From assembly GCA_020632665.1 (NCBI GenBank), contig JACKFC010000052.1, forward strand, positions 1 to 23,989: a stretch of 23,989 bases of DNA, written 5' to 3'. The position numbers were made by a program, and so were the translations under genes. This DNA comes from Deltaproteobacteria bacterium (GTDB taxonomy: Bacteria; Myxococcota_A; UBA9042). Shown here in pieces: positions 8,162 to 17,347 of this stretch. The stretch's first letter is position 1, and each line of letters begins with the position of its first letter. Under the pieces are notes generated by a model. The model was not told where the DNA came from. It did no database searches and saw only the letters and a program-made list of their open reading frames with translations.

Positions 8162-11100
8162 ATGCAACCGGACGAGCTACGAGCGTTGTGGGCTGAGACG
8201 TGCGACCTCGCGTCCGAGGACGCGAGCATGACGCTTTCGCGGCTGCCGACGCAGAAGGCCGTCCCGACGCTCGCCAGCGTCCAGCCGGTGCTGTCGAAGC
8301 TGGTCGCCTCGCCCCAACGCCACGCCGCGTCCACGGTCGATTTCGGCGCCGAGACCATCCACCGGATGAGCGATATCGGCCACGACACGCTCGGGGTCGA
8401 TCTGCCGACCGCCGAGCTGCCCGAGCAGCCGGAGCTGCCCGCAGCGAACGCTTCGCCGAACGACGCGCCGCCGACCGAGCCGCCTCCGGCCGAAGCGTCG
8501 CCCGGCGCCGACAGCGCCGAGGTCGCCTTCGCCGAGACCCTCTTCGGCGACCCGGAGAGCGTGGATTTCAGTGAGACGATGGCGGCCGACCCGATCTCGG
8601 CGGCGACGATGGCGGCCGACGTCCGCACCACGGCGCGCAGCCAGTCGATGCCGCAGGCCAGCGCCGAGAGCGGCGCGGTCTTCGAGCTGATCGAGCGGAT
8701 CGGCGAGGGCGGCATGGGCGTCGTCTGGCGCGCCCGCCAAGGCAGCCTCAACCGCGAAGTGGCGATCAAGGCGATCCGCCCGGAGGTCTCGTCGGACGAG
8801 GCGCGCGCCCGCTTCATCGCCGAGGCGGTGGTCACCGGCGGCCTCGACCACCCCAACGTGATCCCGGTGCACGAATTGGGCGTCGGCGCGCGCGGCGACG
8901 TCTTCCTGGCGATGAAGTTGGTCGGCGGCTTCGCCTGGAGCGACCTGCTGCATCCACGCACCGCGGAGCAACGCGCGGCGGCCGAGGAATTCGACCTCCG
9001 GCGCAACCTCGACGTCCTCGGCCAGGTCGCCAACGCCGTCGCATTCGCCCACAGCAAGGGCGTCGTGCACCGCGACCTGAAGCCCGAGAACGTGATGGTC
9101 GGGGCCTACGGCGAGGTCGTCCTGATGGATTGGGGCATCGCCGTCGACGTGCGGATGCCCCGGCCCGCCGATGTCCGCGGCGTGCACAAGCTCGATATCC
9201 GCGGCCCTGCCGGCACACCGGCGTATATGGCGCCCGAGTTGGCCCGCGGCGACGGCAAGGCGGTCGGCCCGCAGACCGACGTCTATCTGCTCGGCGCGAT
9301 CCTGCACGAGCTCGCCACCGGCCACGCGCCGCACCAGGGCCGCAACCTCGGGGAAGTCCTGCTCGCCGCGGCCCGCAGCGATCCGCCGGATTGGCCCGCC
9401 GGTACGCCGCGCGCGCTGCAGAAGATCTGCCACCGCGCGATGGCGCGCGATCCGGCCGACCGCTACCCGGACGCGGAGTCGTTCCAGAACGCGCTGCGCG
9501 ACTACCTCGAGCACGAGGCTTCGCTGCGCCTCTCGCAAGACGCCGAGACGCTGCTGACCCGGCTGAAGACGCCGCACGCCGTCGCCCGCAGTGAGCGCTA
9601 CGGCCTCTTCTCGCGCGCGCAGGCCCGCTTCACCCAAGCCCTCGAGCTCTGGGACGGCAACGACGCTGCGCGGCGGGGCGGGGCGGAGGTCGCGCTCTTG
9701 CTCGCCGAAGAGGCGCTCGATCGCGGCGATACCGGCCTCGCCGACGCGCAGCGCGAGGCGCTCGCCCCCTTGATCGAGTCGGGCGATCCGCGCGCCGCCG
9801 CGGTCGCCGCGGCGATCGAACGCACCCGCAGCCGCGGCCGTGGCGCCCGCTGGCTCACCGTCGTCGGTCTGTTGCTCGCCGTCGCAGGCCTCGCCGGCAT
9901 CCGCGAGCTTGGCCAGCGCGAGGCGGAGGCGCAGGCCGCGCAGAATGCCCGGACCGCGCGCGCCGATACCCTGCGCGAGGGGTGGCGGGCCATCGCCGAC
10001 GGGCAGTTGGCCCGCGCCACGACCCTGATCGACCGCCTCGAAGCCGCCCATGCCGCCGCGGCCGAGGCCCACGCAGCCGAAGCGACGGACGACGCGCCAG
10101 ATGGTTCCGATCCAGCTCAGGACGTCGACCCACAGCTCGAGGCGCTGCGCACCGCCCGCGCCGTCGCGCTCTGGCAGCGGCACGAAGCGCGCGATCTCTT
10201 CGGCGTGCTCTGCCCCCGCCTGCCCCGGCCGGCCGGCACACGGACGCTACGCTACAAGATCCGCAGCGCGCCCGAGGTGCGGGGCACCGCGTTGGCGGCC
10301 GCGCTCGACGACCGCGGCGCACGTGCCGGCGCGGATCGTGGTGGGCTCTGCGACGTCGTCGCCGATGCCGTCCTCGCCGGTGCGCCCGCCGCTGCTGGGC
10401 TGGCCGCCGTCGCGCTGCTCGAGGCGAACGCGCCGCTCGACGCCTTCGACGCCGACCTGCGGCGGGCGTTGCGTCGCGGCGCGCTCTGCGCGTTGGCGCC
10501 GGATCCGCTCGGCTGTGGTGCCTCGGCCGCGCCGTTCCGCCTGCAGCTGCCGGGGCCGGAGCTGCCCGAGCCCGTGCTGACCCGCACGACCTCGGGCGCC
10601 TGGCAGGCGATCGACCCGGCCACCGGACAGGCGCGGTGGCACGGGCCGCCGCCGCCGAAGGGGCAGGGGTCGGCGATCGCACTGCCGCTCTCGGACGGCT
10701 CGCTGCTCCTCGCCGAGGGTGCCTACCTGCTGCGCCGCGACGGTCGCGACGGTCGCCTGCTCGCCCGCATCCCCCTGCCGGGACCGGCGTTGCAGGCTTG
10801 GCCGGTGCCGCCGGAGCGGACCGAGATCGCCGTCGCGCTCTGGGCCGGGGAGGACCGCGGCAGCGTCGTGCGCGTCCGCCTCGACCCGGAATTTCCCGAG
10901 CGACCGCTCTGGGCCAGCGACCGGGCACTGGATTGGCTCGGCGAGCGGCCGGCACTGGTCGCGTTGGTCGACGAGGCCTTCGACGACGTCGCCCGCACGC
11001 TCCGCATCTCGGCGCCGCGGGCCCGCCTCGATCCGCGTGGCTGGTGGGGTGCGACGGTGCAGATTTGGCACGAGCTCGAGCGCGACCACGACGATCCCGA

Positions 11101-12847
11101 GGCGTTGCTCGCGGCCCTCGACGGCCTCGGCGAGGCGAAGAATGCGCCGGAATTGGCAGCTTCCCTCGCGGATCAGGTGCTGGCCCGGACCGGCGGCATG
11201 CTGCCGCTGGCGCAGGTCGAGATCGCCGCGCGGCTCGACCGCTTCGGCCTGCCCGGCCACGCCGACCGGTTGATCGTGCGGGCTGCGGCTGCGGCGATCA
11301 CCGCTGGGCACAACCCCGACCTGGAGCGCGACGCCAAACGCAGCGCCGCCGGCGTGTTGCGCGGCGCCGCCCGGGCTGCCGAGAAGCGCGGCGCGCCGCA
11401 GCGGGCGATCGACCTGCTCCTGGCCAGCCACGCCTTCGCCACCGCGCTCGACGGCGACGCGATGCTCTACGCCCGCGCGCGCGCCACCCTCGGCGACGCG
11501 CTACCCGCGGCGGCCCGGCTGCGCGCCGCGGCCGTCCTCGCCGACCACGGGTCGCTGCGCACGCTCGAAGATCTGCGCCGGATGGACATGGCGCTGATCC
11601 TGCTCAGCCTGCTCTCGGTACTGCTCTTGAGCGCGCTCGCTCGGCTGTGGTGGCGTTCGGCGGGGGCACGGCGCGACGACCTGCGGGCCGCCGGCTTCCG
11701 CGATCTGCGGCAGGCGTGGCTCGCCTTCCTGCGCCATCCGGGCGATCGACTGCAGCTCACCTTCCTCGCCTACAGCACCCGCATCGAGCGGCTCTCGCTC
11801 GGCGTCTTCGGCGTCGTGGTCCTGCTCGCCGTGGTCGGGCTGGTCGGCGAGCTGGCGCGGCACGAGCGGATCGACCTCGCGGCGGCGCCCTTGCTGCGCG
11901 GCGGGCTGCGTCATCCCGACCGGATCCGCCTGCTCGAGCACGCCGCGCCCGACGAGGGCGCTGCCGGCGCCGCCCGCGCCCGCCTCGCCGCCGAGACGTT
12001 CTACGCCCAGGGCCGCATGGCCGAGGCCCGGGTTCGGCTCGAGCGCGCGCTGGAGCTGCAGCCCGAGGACGCCGCCAGCCGCCACAACCTCGGCGTGCTG
12101 GCGATGCTGCGGGGCGAGCGCGACGCCGCGAGGGCCACCTTCGCCGCGCTCACGTTGCCGACGGCGCGCTGGAACCTCGCTCTGCTCGAAGGCCGCGCGC
12201 CGGAGAAGGACGCTGCGCTGCGTGCGGACCTCCCCGAGCGGGACCGCGGCGGCATCAACCTCGACCCGACGCTGCCACTCTGGGCCCGCCCTGCTTCGGC
12301 CGACCTGCGCGCGGTGCTCGCCGGCGATCCGTCCTCCGGCGTGACGATGCTGATCGCCGCAGCGCGCGGCGATACCTCACAGCTGGCCAGCCTCTTCGAC
12401 GGCTGGCCGCGGCCGATCGGTCCGGCGGCGCTGCTCGGACTGCTCTTCGACTCGGCGCTCGCCGCCTTGCTCGGCCTCTTCGCCCTGGCGGCGCTGCCGA
12501 TGCCGGTCCGACGCTGGAGCGTCCCTCGCCTCCCGCGTTGGCAGCGTCGGCTGGGGGAGGTCTTGCGCTGGGTCGCGCCGGGCTGGCGGCTCGCCGGTGA
12601 GGGCAAGGCGGCGATCGGAGTCGGCCTCGCCGTCGCCTGTTCGGTCGGGTTGGCGGCTGCCGTCGCTGCGCTCGGCTACGGCCCGATGCATGTGCTGCAC
12701 CAGGCCCGAACCGACGAGGTGCTCTTCGCCAGCGCCGAGGTCGGCGTCGTGGTGGCGGCGAGCGGGCCGATGCGGATCGCGATGGTCATCGGCGCCGTGG
12801 CGATGCTGCTGCACCTCTGGCAGCAGGCGCGGGCCCGCCGCGATTGA
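8162..12847 (+). CDS. Large membrane-bound Ser/Thr protein kinase (PknB-like) with TPR-like and multi-pass C-terminal region
   Basis: A 1561-residue protein. Residues 1-173 are polar and Thr/Ser/Pro/Glu-rich, with repeated TMAAD-type segments. The Hanks-type kinase domain spans 174-450: glycine loop GEGGMGVVW, VAIK Lys203, Glu221, HRDLKPEN with Asp305, and AGTPAYMAPE. The Mg-binding motif is DWG (Asp323) instead of DFG. A first membrane helix follows at about 563-582 and a long region of no recognised domain at 585-1135. Further helices lie near 1143-1163 and 1210-1232, a TPR-like pair at about 1280-1330 (AEARVRLERALELQPEDAASRHNLGVLAML), and three more helices near 1420-1447, 1484-1505 and 1540-1556. 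The ATG at 8162 follows GAGGGG. The frame stays open upstream to 7250, but that part overlaps CAP and nhaA. It presumably phosphorylates Ser/Thr in response to an envelope cue; substrate unknown. Confidence 0.9.
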   Translation: MQPDELRALWAETCDLASEDASMTLSRLPTQKAVPTLASVQPVLSKLVASPQRHAASTVDFGAETIHRMSDIGHDTLGVDLPTAELPEQPELPAANASPNDAPPTEPPPAEASPGADSAEVAFAETLFGDPESVDFSETMAADPISAATMAADVRTTARSQSMPQASAESGAVFELIERIGEGGMGVVWRARQGSLNREVAIKAIRPEVSSDEARARFIAEAVVTGGLDHPNVIPVHELGVGARGDVFLAMKLVGGFAWSDLLHPRTAEQRAAAEEFDLRRNLDVLGQVANAVAFAHSKGVVHRDLKPENVMVGAYGEVVLMDWGIAVDVRMPRPADVRGVHKLDIRGPAGTPAYMAPELARGDGKAVGPQTDVYLLGAILHELATGHAPHQGRNLGEVLLAAARSDPPDWPAGTPRALQKICHRAMARDPADRYPDAESFQNALRDYLEHEASLRLSQDAETLLTRLKTPHAVARSERYGLFSRAQARFTQALELWDGNDAARRGGAEVALLLAEEALDRGDTGLADAQREALAPLIESGDPRAAAVAAAIERTRSRGRGARWLTVVGLLLAVAGLAGIRELGQREAEAQAAQNARTARADTLREGWRAIADGQLARATTLIDRLEAAHAAAAEAHAAEATDDAPDGSDPAQDVDPQLEALRTARAVALWQRHEARDLFGVLCPRLPRPAGTRTLRYKIRSAPEVRGTALAAALDDRGARAGADRGGLCDVVADAVLAGAPAAAGLAAVALLEANAPLDAFDADLRRALRRGALCALAPDPLGCGASAAPFRLQLPGPELPEPVLTRTTSGAWQAIDPATGQARWHGPPPPKGQGSAIALPLSDGSLLLAEGAYLLRRDGRDGRLLARIPLPGPALQAWPVPPERTEIAVALWAGEDRGSVVRVRLDPEFPERPLWASDRALDWLGERPALVALVDEAFDDVARTLRISAPRARLDPRGWWGATVQIWHELERDHDDPEALLAALDGLGEAKNAPELAASLADQVLARTGGMLPLAQVEIAARLDRFGLPGHADRLIVRAAAAAITAGHNPDLERDAKRSAAGVLRGAARAAEKRGAPQRAIDLLLASHAFATALDGDAMLYARARATLGDALPAAARLRAAAVLADHGSLRTLEDLRRMDMALILLSLLSVLLLSALARLWWRSAGARRDDLRAAGFRDLRQAWLAFLRHPGDRLQLTFLAYSTRIERLSLGVFGVVVLLAVVGLVGELARHERIDLAAAPLLRGGLRHPDRIRLLEHAAPDEGAAGAARARLAAETFYAQGRMAEARVRLERALELQPEDAASRHNLGVLAMLRGERDAARATFAALTLPTARWNLALLEGRAPEKDAALRADLPERDRGGINLDPTLPLWARPASADLRAVLAGDPSSGVTMLIAAARGDTSQLASLFDGWPRPIGPAALLGLLFDSALAALLGLFALAALPMPVRRWSVPRLPRWQRRLGEVLRWVAPGWRLAGEGKAAIGVGLAVACSVGLAAAVAALGYGPMHVLHQARTDEVLFASAEVGVVVAASGPMRIAMVIGAVAMLLHLWQQARARRD

Positions 12848-13993
12848 TTATTCGCGGGTCGCGAAGCCGAAGCCGACGCGGGCGCCGACGTATTGGGTGT
12901 CGGCGAACTCGTGGTAGACCAAGCCGGCCATCAAGCCGAAGGTCTCGCCCTGGCGCGCGCTGCGCAGCTTGGCAAAGACGACGTGGGCGCCCATCTCGAA
13001 GTTGTCGGCGAAGGCGGCGATGGTCGCCTTGCGCTTGCGGCCCGACGCGTCGCCGAGGTGCCAGACCGGTCGGGCATAGGCCATCAGCGTCATCGAGCGG
13101 GTGATGGCGCTCTGCACGTTGACCTCGACCGGCACGCCCCAGGCCGTGCCGAGGCCGCCGCCGGTGATGCCGCTGCCGCGGATGCCGCCGGTGACGCCGA
13201 TCGCGAGGCGGTTGTTGATCCAGCCGCCCAGGCCAGCCTGGACCGAGAAGTCCCACAGCCAGCCGGTGTCCGCCTTGCCGATGGTGACGTCGAAGACGGC
13301 GGCGTAGGGGCCGTCGGTCGAGAAGCCGCGGCCGCTGGCGTGGCCGCCGATGACGCTGCTGTTGCCCTTGACCTTGGCGTCGTCGAGGACCTGCAGGTAG
13401 GTCACCGCGTAGGACGTGTGCATCGCCATCGGCTTGTCCGGCGCGCCGCCGCCACCGCCGCCGCCACTGGCGTAGCCGAGCTGCTGGCACATCCGGCGTG
13501 AATTCGGCCCGAGTTGGTTGTACGAGTTGTGGCACAGGCGCGTGATCTTCTTGCACGCCTCGAGCCCGGGACGCTGCCTGCAGCCGCGCGCGACCTTCTC
13601 GGCATCTGCGGCGCTGACGTCCTTCTGCATCGGGATCTGGCCGCTGCCGCCACCTCCGACGACCTCGGGGCAGATCCGCGCCATATCGTTCTGCCAGGCG
13701 CCGCGCTTCTCTTCGCAGGCGCGGCGCAGCTTCACGCAGCCACCCATCTGCGGGTTCTGTTTGCAGGCCGCGATGATCTTCGCGATCGCCTCTTCCCGGC
13801 TGATCTGCTGGTTGGTGTTCTGCGGCTGCGACTCGGGCTGTGCCGTGCCGCCGAGGCCCTGGAGGTCGGCATCACCGATGCCGCCCTCGCCGCCTGACTC
13901 GGGCGCGGGGGCTGGCTCGGGGGCTGGCTCGGCGCTCTGGCCGAGCGCCGACGTGGCGAAGAGGAGGAAACAAGCAAGGACGAGAAGGCGCAT
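12848..13993 (-). CDS. Exported protein with duplicated Cys module and a probable beta-rich C-terminal domain
   Basis: A 381-residue protein with a clear signal peptide (MRLLVLACFLLFATSALG, cleavage before QSAE). A Pro/Glu/Ala linker follows, then two modules with identical spacing Cx8Cx6Cx14C (Cys77/86/93/108 and Cys138/147/154/169). A Gly-rich linker (about 175-182) separates these from the C-terminal 195 residues. That part alternates polar and hydrophobic residues, with segments such as YAAVFDVTIGK, FSVQAGLGGWINN and VGARVGFGFATRE; the final aromatic-rich strand suggests an outer-membrane beta-barrel or vinculin-free beta-sandwich. The ATG at 13993 has GGAG 6 nt upstream. Its TAA at 12848-12850 directly abuts the kinase TGA, in convergent orientation. 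I recognise no named family; outer-membrane location is inferred. Confidence 0.72.
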   Translation of the reverse strand: MRLLVLACFLLFATSALGQSAEPAPEPAPAPESGGEGGIGDADLQGLGGTAQPESQPQNTNQQISREEAIAKIIAACKQNPQMGGCVKLRRACEEKRGAWQNDMARICPEVVGGGGSGQIPMQKDVSAADAEKVARGCRQRPGLEACKKITRLCHNSYNQLGPNSRRMCQQLGYASGGGGGGGAPDKPMAMHTSYAVTYLQVLDDAKVKGNSSVIGGHASGRGFSTDGPYAAVFDVTIGKADTGWLWDFSVQAGLGGWINNRLAIGVTGGIRGSGITGGGLGTAWGVPVEVNVQSAITRSMTLMAYARPVWHLGDASGRKRKATIAAFADNFEMGAHVVFAKLRSARQGETFGLMAGLVYHEFADTQYVGARVGFGFATRE

Positions 13994-14025
13994 CGGCGGC
14001 TCCGTGGGGGCGGCCTCGCGGCGGC

Positions 14026-14048
14026 CCGGGGCAATTGCAGGCCCCCGG
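14026..14048 (-). terminator. Possible hairpin between prfC and the Cys-module gene
   Basis: The arms CCGGGGC and GCCCCCGG (one bulged C) pair around an 8-nt loop in the 76-bp gap after prfC. No T-run follows on the minus strand, so it could attenuate or stabilise RNA rather than terminate. Confidence 0.3.
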
Positions 14049-14069
14049 AGCATCCTTCCCTGGCGTGGT

Positions 14070-15659
14070 CTAGGCAAGTTCCATGGTCGTGAGCAGCCGC
14101 AGGCCCTCGATCCGCTCGGCGATATAGTCGGCGCGGAAGCGGGTCTCGGTGAGCAGGGCGAGGTTGCCGCGCTCGTCGCGGAAGACGTCCTGCGCGTAGG
14201 TCCGCTCGAGCGGCGAGAGGTCCACGCCCTCGTCGGCCTTGATCCAGCGGCAGACGCTCTGCCGGCAGGCCTCGAAGGCGCACTCGACGTTGTATTCGTC
14301 GCGCAGGCGCGCGGCGATGACCTCGAACTGCAGCTGGCCGACCGCGCCGACGATGAACTCCGAGCCGATCAGCGGGCGGAAGAGCTGCGCGGCGCCCTCT
14401 TCGCAGAGCTGCTCGAGGCCCTTCTGCATCGCCTTCTGCTTCATCGGATCTTTCAGCCGCGCGGCGCGGAAGAGCTCCGGCGCGAACTTCGGCAGCGCGG
14501 TGAAGTTCATCACCTCGCCTTCGGTGAAGGTATCGGCGATCTGGATCGTGCCGTGGTTCGGGATGCCGATGATGTCGCCGGGCCAGGCTTCGTCGACGAT
14601 GTCGCGGTCGCGGCCGAGGAAGGTCATCGCGTTGCGGACCATCATCGGCTTGCCGGTGCGGACCTGGTGCAGCTTCATGCCGCGGCGGAAGCAACCCGAA
14701 ACGACGCGCAGGAAGGCCATCCGGTCGCGGTGCTTCGGGTCCATATTCGCTTGGATCTTGAAGACGAAGCCGGTGAAGGGCTCCTCCTCCGGGGTGACCA
14801 CGCGGTCCCGGGTCATCCGCGGCTGCGGCGGCGGCGCGAGCTCGCAGAAGGCGCCGAGGACCTCGCGGACACCGAAGTTGTTCAGCGCCGAGCCGAAGAA
14901 GACCGGCGTCTGCTGGCCGCGTAGGAACGACGTCATGTCGAAGGGCGTGCCGGCACCTTCGAGCAGGTCAATCTCGTCGCGCAGGGTCTCGGCGTCGCTG
15001 GCGCCCAGGGCCTCGTCGATCCGCGGTGAGGAGAGATCGGGCACCTCGACCACGGCGTTCTTCCGGCCGCGCGCCGCCGCTTCGTAGAAGACGAGCTTGC
15101 TCGCGCGCAGGTCGTAGACGCCCTGGAAGCGCTTGCCCTTGCCGATCGGCCAGGTGAAGGGCACAGGCTCCATGTCGAGCTTGTCCTGCAGGTTGGCGAG
15201 GGCGTCGAGCGGATCCATCGCCTCGAGGTCGAGCTTGTTCATGAAGGTGATGACCGGCGTGCGCTGCCGCCGGCAGACCTCGAGCAGCTTCTCGGTCTGT
15301 GCCTCGACGCCCTTGGTCGCGTCGATGACCATCATCACCGCGTCGACGGCGGTCAGGGTGCGGTAGGTATCCTCGGAGAAGTCGTTGTGGCCCGGGGTGT
15401 CGAGCAGGTTCATCTCGAGCCCCTCGAAGGGGAAGCTCATCACCGAGGTCGAGACGGAGATGCCGCGCTCGCGCTCGACCGAGATCCAATCGCTGCGCGC
15501 GCCGCGATCGGCCTTCTTCGCCTTGACCGCGCCGGCGAGCTGGATCGCTCCACCGAAGAGCAGCAGCTTCTCGGTGATCGTCGTCTTGCCGGCGTCGGGG
15601 TGGCTGATGATGGCGAAGGTGCGGCGCTTCTGGATCTCGCGGCGGGCCTCGGCGGTCAT
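14070..15659 (-). CDS. prfC: Peptide chain release factor 3 (RF3)
   Basis: A 529-residue translational GTPase, the same length as E. coli RF3. RF3 removes RF1/RF2 from the ribosome after peptide release. G1 P-loop SHPDAGKTT lies at about 19-27. Switch/G2 region follows RGARSDWISVERERGIS. G3 is DTPGHNDFSEDTYR, and G4 NKLD is in FMNKLDLEAMDPLD. Domain II follows (FTGFVFKIQANMDPKHRDRMAFLRVVSG) and the RF3-specific C-terminal domain contains GAVGQLQFEVIAARL and YNVECAFE. The ATG at 15659 has AGGAG about 7 nt upstream; the longer frame to 15710 has no signal. A 6-bp hairpin sits just upstream of the ribosome binding site. The gene diverges from the diguanylate cyclase, 129 bp away. Confidence 0.97.
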   Translation of the reverse strand: MTAEARREIQKRRTFAIISHPDAGKTTITEKLLLFGGAIQLAGAVKAKKADRGARSDWISVERERGISVSTSVMSFPFEGLEMNLLDTPGHNDFSEDTYRTLTAVDAVMMVIDATKGVEAQTEKLLEVCRRQRTPVITFMNKLDLEAMDPLDALANLQDKLDMEPVPFTWPIGKGKRFQGVYDLRASKLVFYEAAARGRKNAVVEVPDLSSPRIDEALGASDAETLRDEIDLLEGAGTPFDMTSFLRGQQTPVFFGSALNNFGVREVLGAFCELAPPPQPRMTRDRVVTPEEEPFTGFVFKIQANMDPKHRDRMAFLRVVSGCFRRGMKLHQVRTGKPMMVRNAMTFLGRDRDIVDEAWPGDIIGIPNHGTIQIADTFTEGEVMNFTALPKFAPELFRAARLKDPMKQKAMQKGLEQLCEEGAAQLFRPLIGSEFIVGAVGQLQFEVIAARLRDEYNVECAFEACRQSVCRWIKADEGVDLSPLERTYAQDVFRDERGNLALLTETRFRADYIAERIEGLRLLTTMELA

Positions 15660-15674
15660 GGTCTGCTCCTCGGA

Positions 15675-15690
15675 GCCGGCGATGGCCGGC
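15675..15690 (-). promoter_or_regulatory. Small hairpin in the prfC leader
   Basis: GCCGGC and GCCGGC pair perfectly around a 4-nt loop. The structure ends only a few bases before the AGGAG of prfC on the minus strand. It could modulate ribosome access; this is inference from position. Confidence 0.35.
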
Positions 15691-15788
15691 GGGCGGCGGG
15701 TAGACCACAAGGGCCAAAGGTTGTCGAGCGGGTTGTGATTGTCCGGATTCTGTCAGACCCTCCCGCGGCGCGGTGGTTCCGGGGGACG

Positions 15789-17339
15789 ATGGCAGCCTTC
15801 GAGATTGATCAACGGTCGATCCGGTTTCGCCGTGCCGAGACCGAGCTCCGCTACCGTGAGGCGACGTTCGCGCGGGATCGCCGTGTCGGCGCGCGCATCC
15901 TCGTGCTGACCGCGACCATCGTGCTGATCTACGTGATCCTCGACGTCTCGCTGGAGAGCGCCGACCCCGAACGGGCACGGATGCGAGCCACGCTGCGCGC
16001 CGCCTTGGCGGTGGTCGACGGCGGCTTCGCGTTCGCCATCGCGCGCACGGCGCGGGTCCAGCGGGCCGACACCCTCCTGCAGTGGGCGATGTTGCTGACC
16101 TGCGGCCTGGCGCTGGGGACATGGTCGCTCGACGTCGAACGGCTGGCCGCCGTCTCGTTCGCCTTCACCTGGATCAACTTCGGCATCCTCTCGTTCGTCC
16201 CCGGACCCTGGGCGGCGCGCTGGAAGGCGGCTGCGGCGTTCTCGGTCGGCTTCGTCGGCGTGCTCTGCGGCCACGGTTTGCCCGCCGCGAATGTGCTCCC
16301 CGTGTTGCCGCTGGTCGGCGGATCGTGGGTCGTCGGCGCCTATTTCGGACGGGATCTCGAACGGATGCGCCGCAACGCCTGGGCCGAGTCCGAGCGGATG
16401 GCGGAGCTCCTCGATGCGACGCCGACGCCGACGTTGTTGTTGGACGACGCTCCGGGCTGGCCGCTGGATCGCTGCAACGAGGCGGCGGCACGGCGGCTGG
16501 GCCTGGACGCCACCGCTGCGACGGGCCATCCGCTGCCCTTGGTGATTCGCGACGCGGCGGCCAATGCCGAGCTCGAGCGCCGGCTCGGCGCTGCGGCCAG
16601 CGCCGGCGGTTTCGGCCAGGCCGTCGTCGCGCTCGAGGTCGAGCTCGCCCTGCCCACGGGCGGAACGTTCTGGGGGCTGCTCCACGCCCGCCGGGTGACG
16701 ATCGGTGGACCACGGATTCTGCTCACCATCCTGGACGTCACCGAGCGCCGCCGCGCCGAGCAGGAGCTCCGCCAGCGCGCGACGACCGATCCCTTGACCG
16801 GCCTGCACAATCGCGACGCGTTCTTCGAGCGCGCTGCGTATGCGGTGGATCACCCCGGCGCGGGCCAGCTGTGGGTCCTGATGCTGGACGTCGATCGCTT
16901 CAAATCGATCAACGACAGCTACGGCCACGCTGCCGGCGATGATGTCTTGCGCCACGTCGCGACCGCGATGCGCGCGGAGGTGCCGGAGGCGCTGAGCGTG
17001 GCGCGCCTCGGCGGCGAGGAATTTGCCGTGCTTTTCGAGGTGGACGGCGAGCGAACGGCGCGCGACGTCGGGCTGCGGGTGCAGCGCGCGATTGGACGCA
17101 TGGACGTCGACGTCGGGATCGCGCGGGCCCGCATCACTGCCAGCGCTGGGCTCTCGCAGGTCAACCGGGAACCCGAAGCGGGAGGTGGCCGGCTTGCACC
17201 GCCGATCGAGGCGGCGCTCGCTCGTGCTGATGCTGCGCTTTATGCGAGTAAGGGTGCGGGGCGGGACCAGGTGCATATTTTGCGATCGACGCATCATGGT
17301 CTGTTGCCGGAGAAGTTGGATTTGGTTGGGCCGTCCTGA
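15789..17339 (+). CDS. Membrane PAS-GGDEF diguanylate cyclase
   Basis: A 516-residue protein. After a basic N-terminal segment come about six hydrophobic helices (roughly 36-54, 71-87, 97-113, 118-137, 147-164, 169-187). A PAS-like domain follows (205-320: MAELLDATPTPTLLLDD, RCNEAAARRLG, ending ILLTILDVTERRRAEQE). The C-terminal GGDEF domain runs from about 330: TTDPLTGLHNRDAFF, LDVDRFKSINDSYGHAAGDDVL, and GGEEF at 408-412. The intact motif predicts synthesis of c-di-GMP from two GTP. At the inhibitory I-site position upstream of GGEEF the RxxD motif is absent (PEAL), so product feedback through that site is not expected. The ATG at 15789 has only a weak GGGGG upstream; the frame is open further upstream, so the start is less certain than the domain calls. 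Confidence 0.88.
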   Translation: MAAFEIDQRSIRFRRAETELRYREATFARDRRVGARILVLTATIVLIYVILDVSLESADPERARMRATLRAALAVVDGGFAFAIARTARVQRADTLLQWAMLLTCGLALGTWSLDVERLAAVSFAFTWINFGILSFVPGPWAARWKAAAAFSVGFVGVLCGHGLPAANVLPVLPLVGGSWVVGAYFGRDLERMRRNAWAESERMAELLDATPTPTLLLDDAPGWPLDRCNEAAARRLGLDATAATGHPLPLVIRDAAANAELERRLGAAASAGGFGQAVVALEVELALPTGGTFWGLLHARRVTIGGPRILLTILDVTERRRAEQELRQRATTDPLTGLHNRDAFFERAAYAVDHPGAGQLWVLMLDVDRFKSINDSYGHAAGDDVLRHVATAMRAEVPEALSVARLGGEEFAVLFEVDGERTARDVGLRVQRAIGRMDVDVGIARARITASAGLSQVNREPEAGGGRLAPPIEAALARADAALYASKGAGRDQVHILRSTHHGLLPEKLDLVGPS

Positions 17340-17347
17340 GTAGGTCC

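Noticed and set aside
8177..10183. Long minus-strand open frame opposite the kinase
   Set aside because: It is a GC-rich shadow of the kinase gene with no domain motif and no ribosome binding site.
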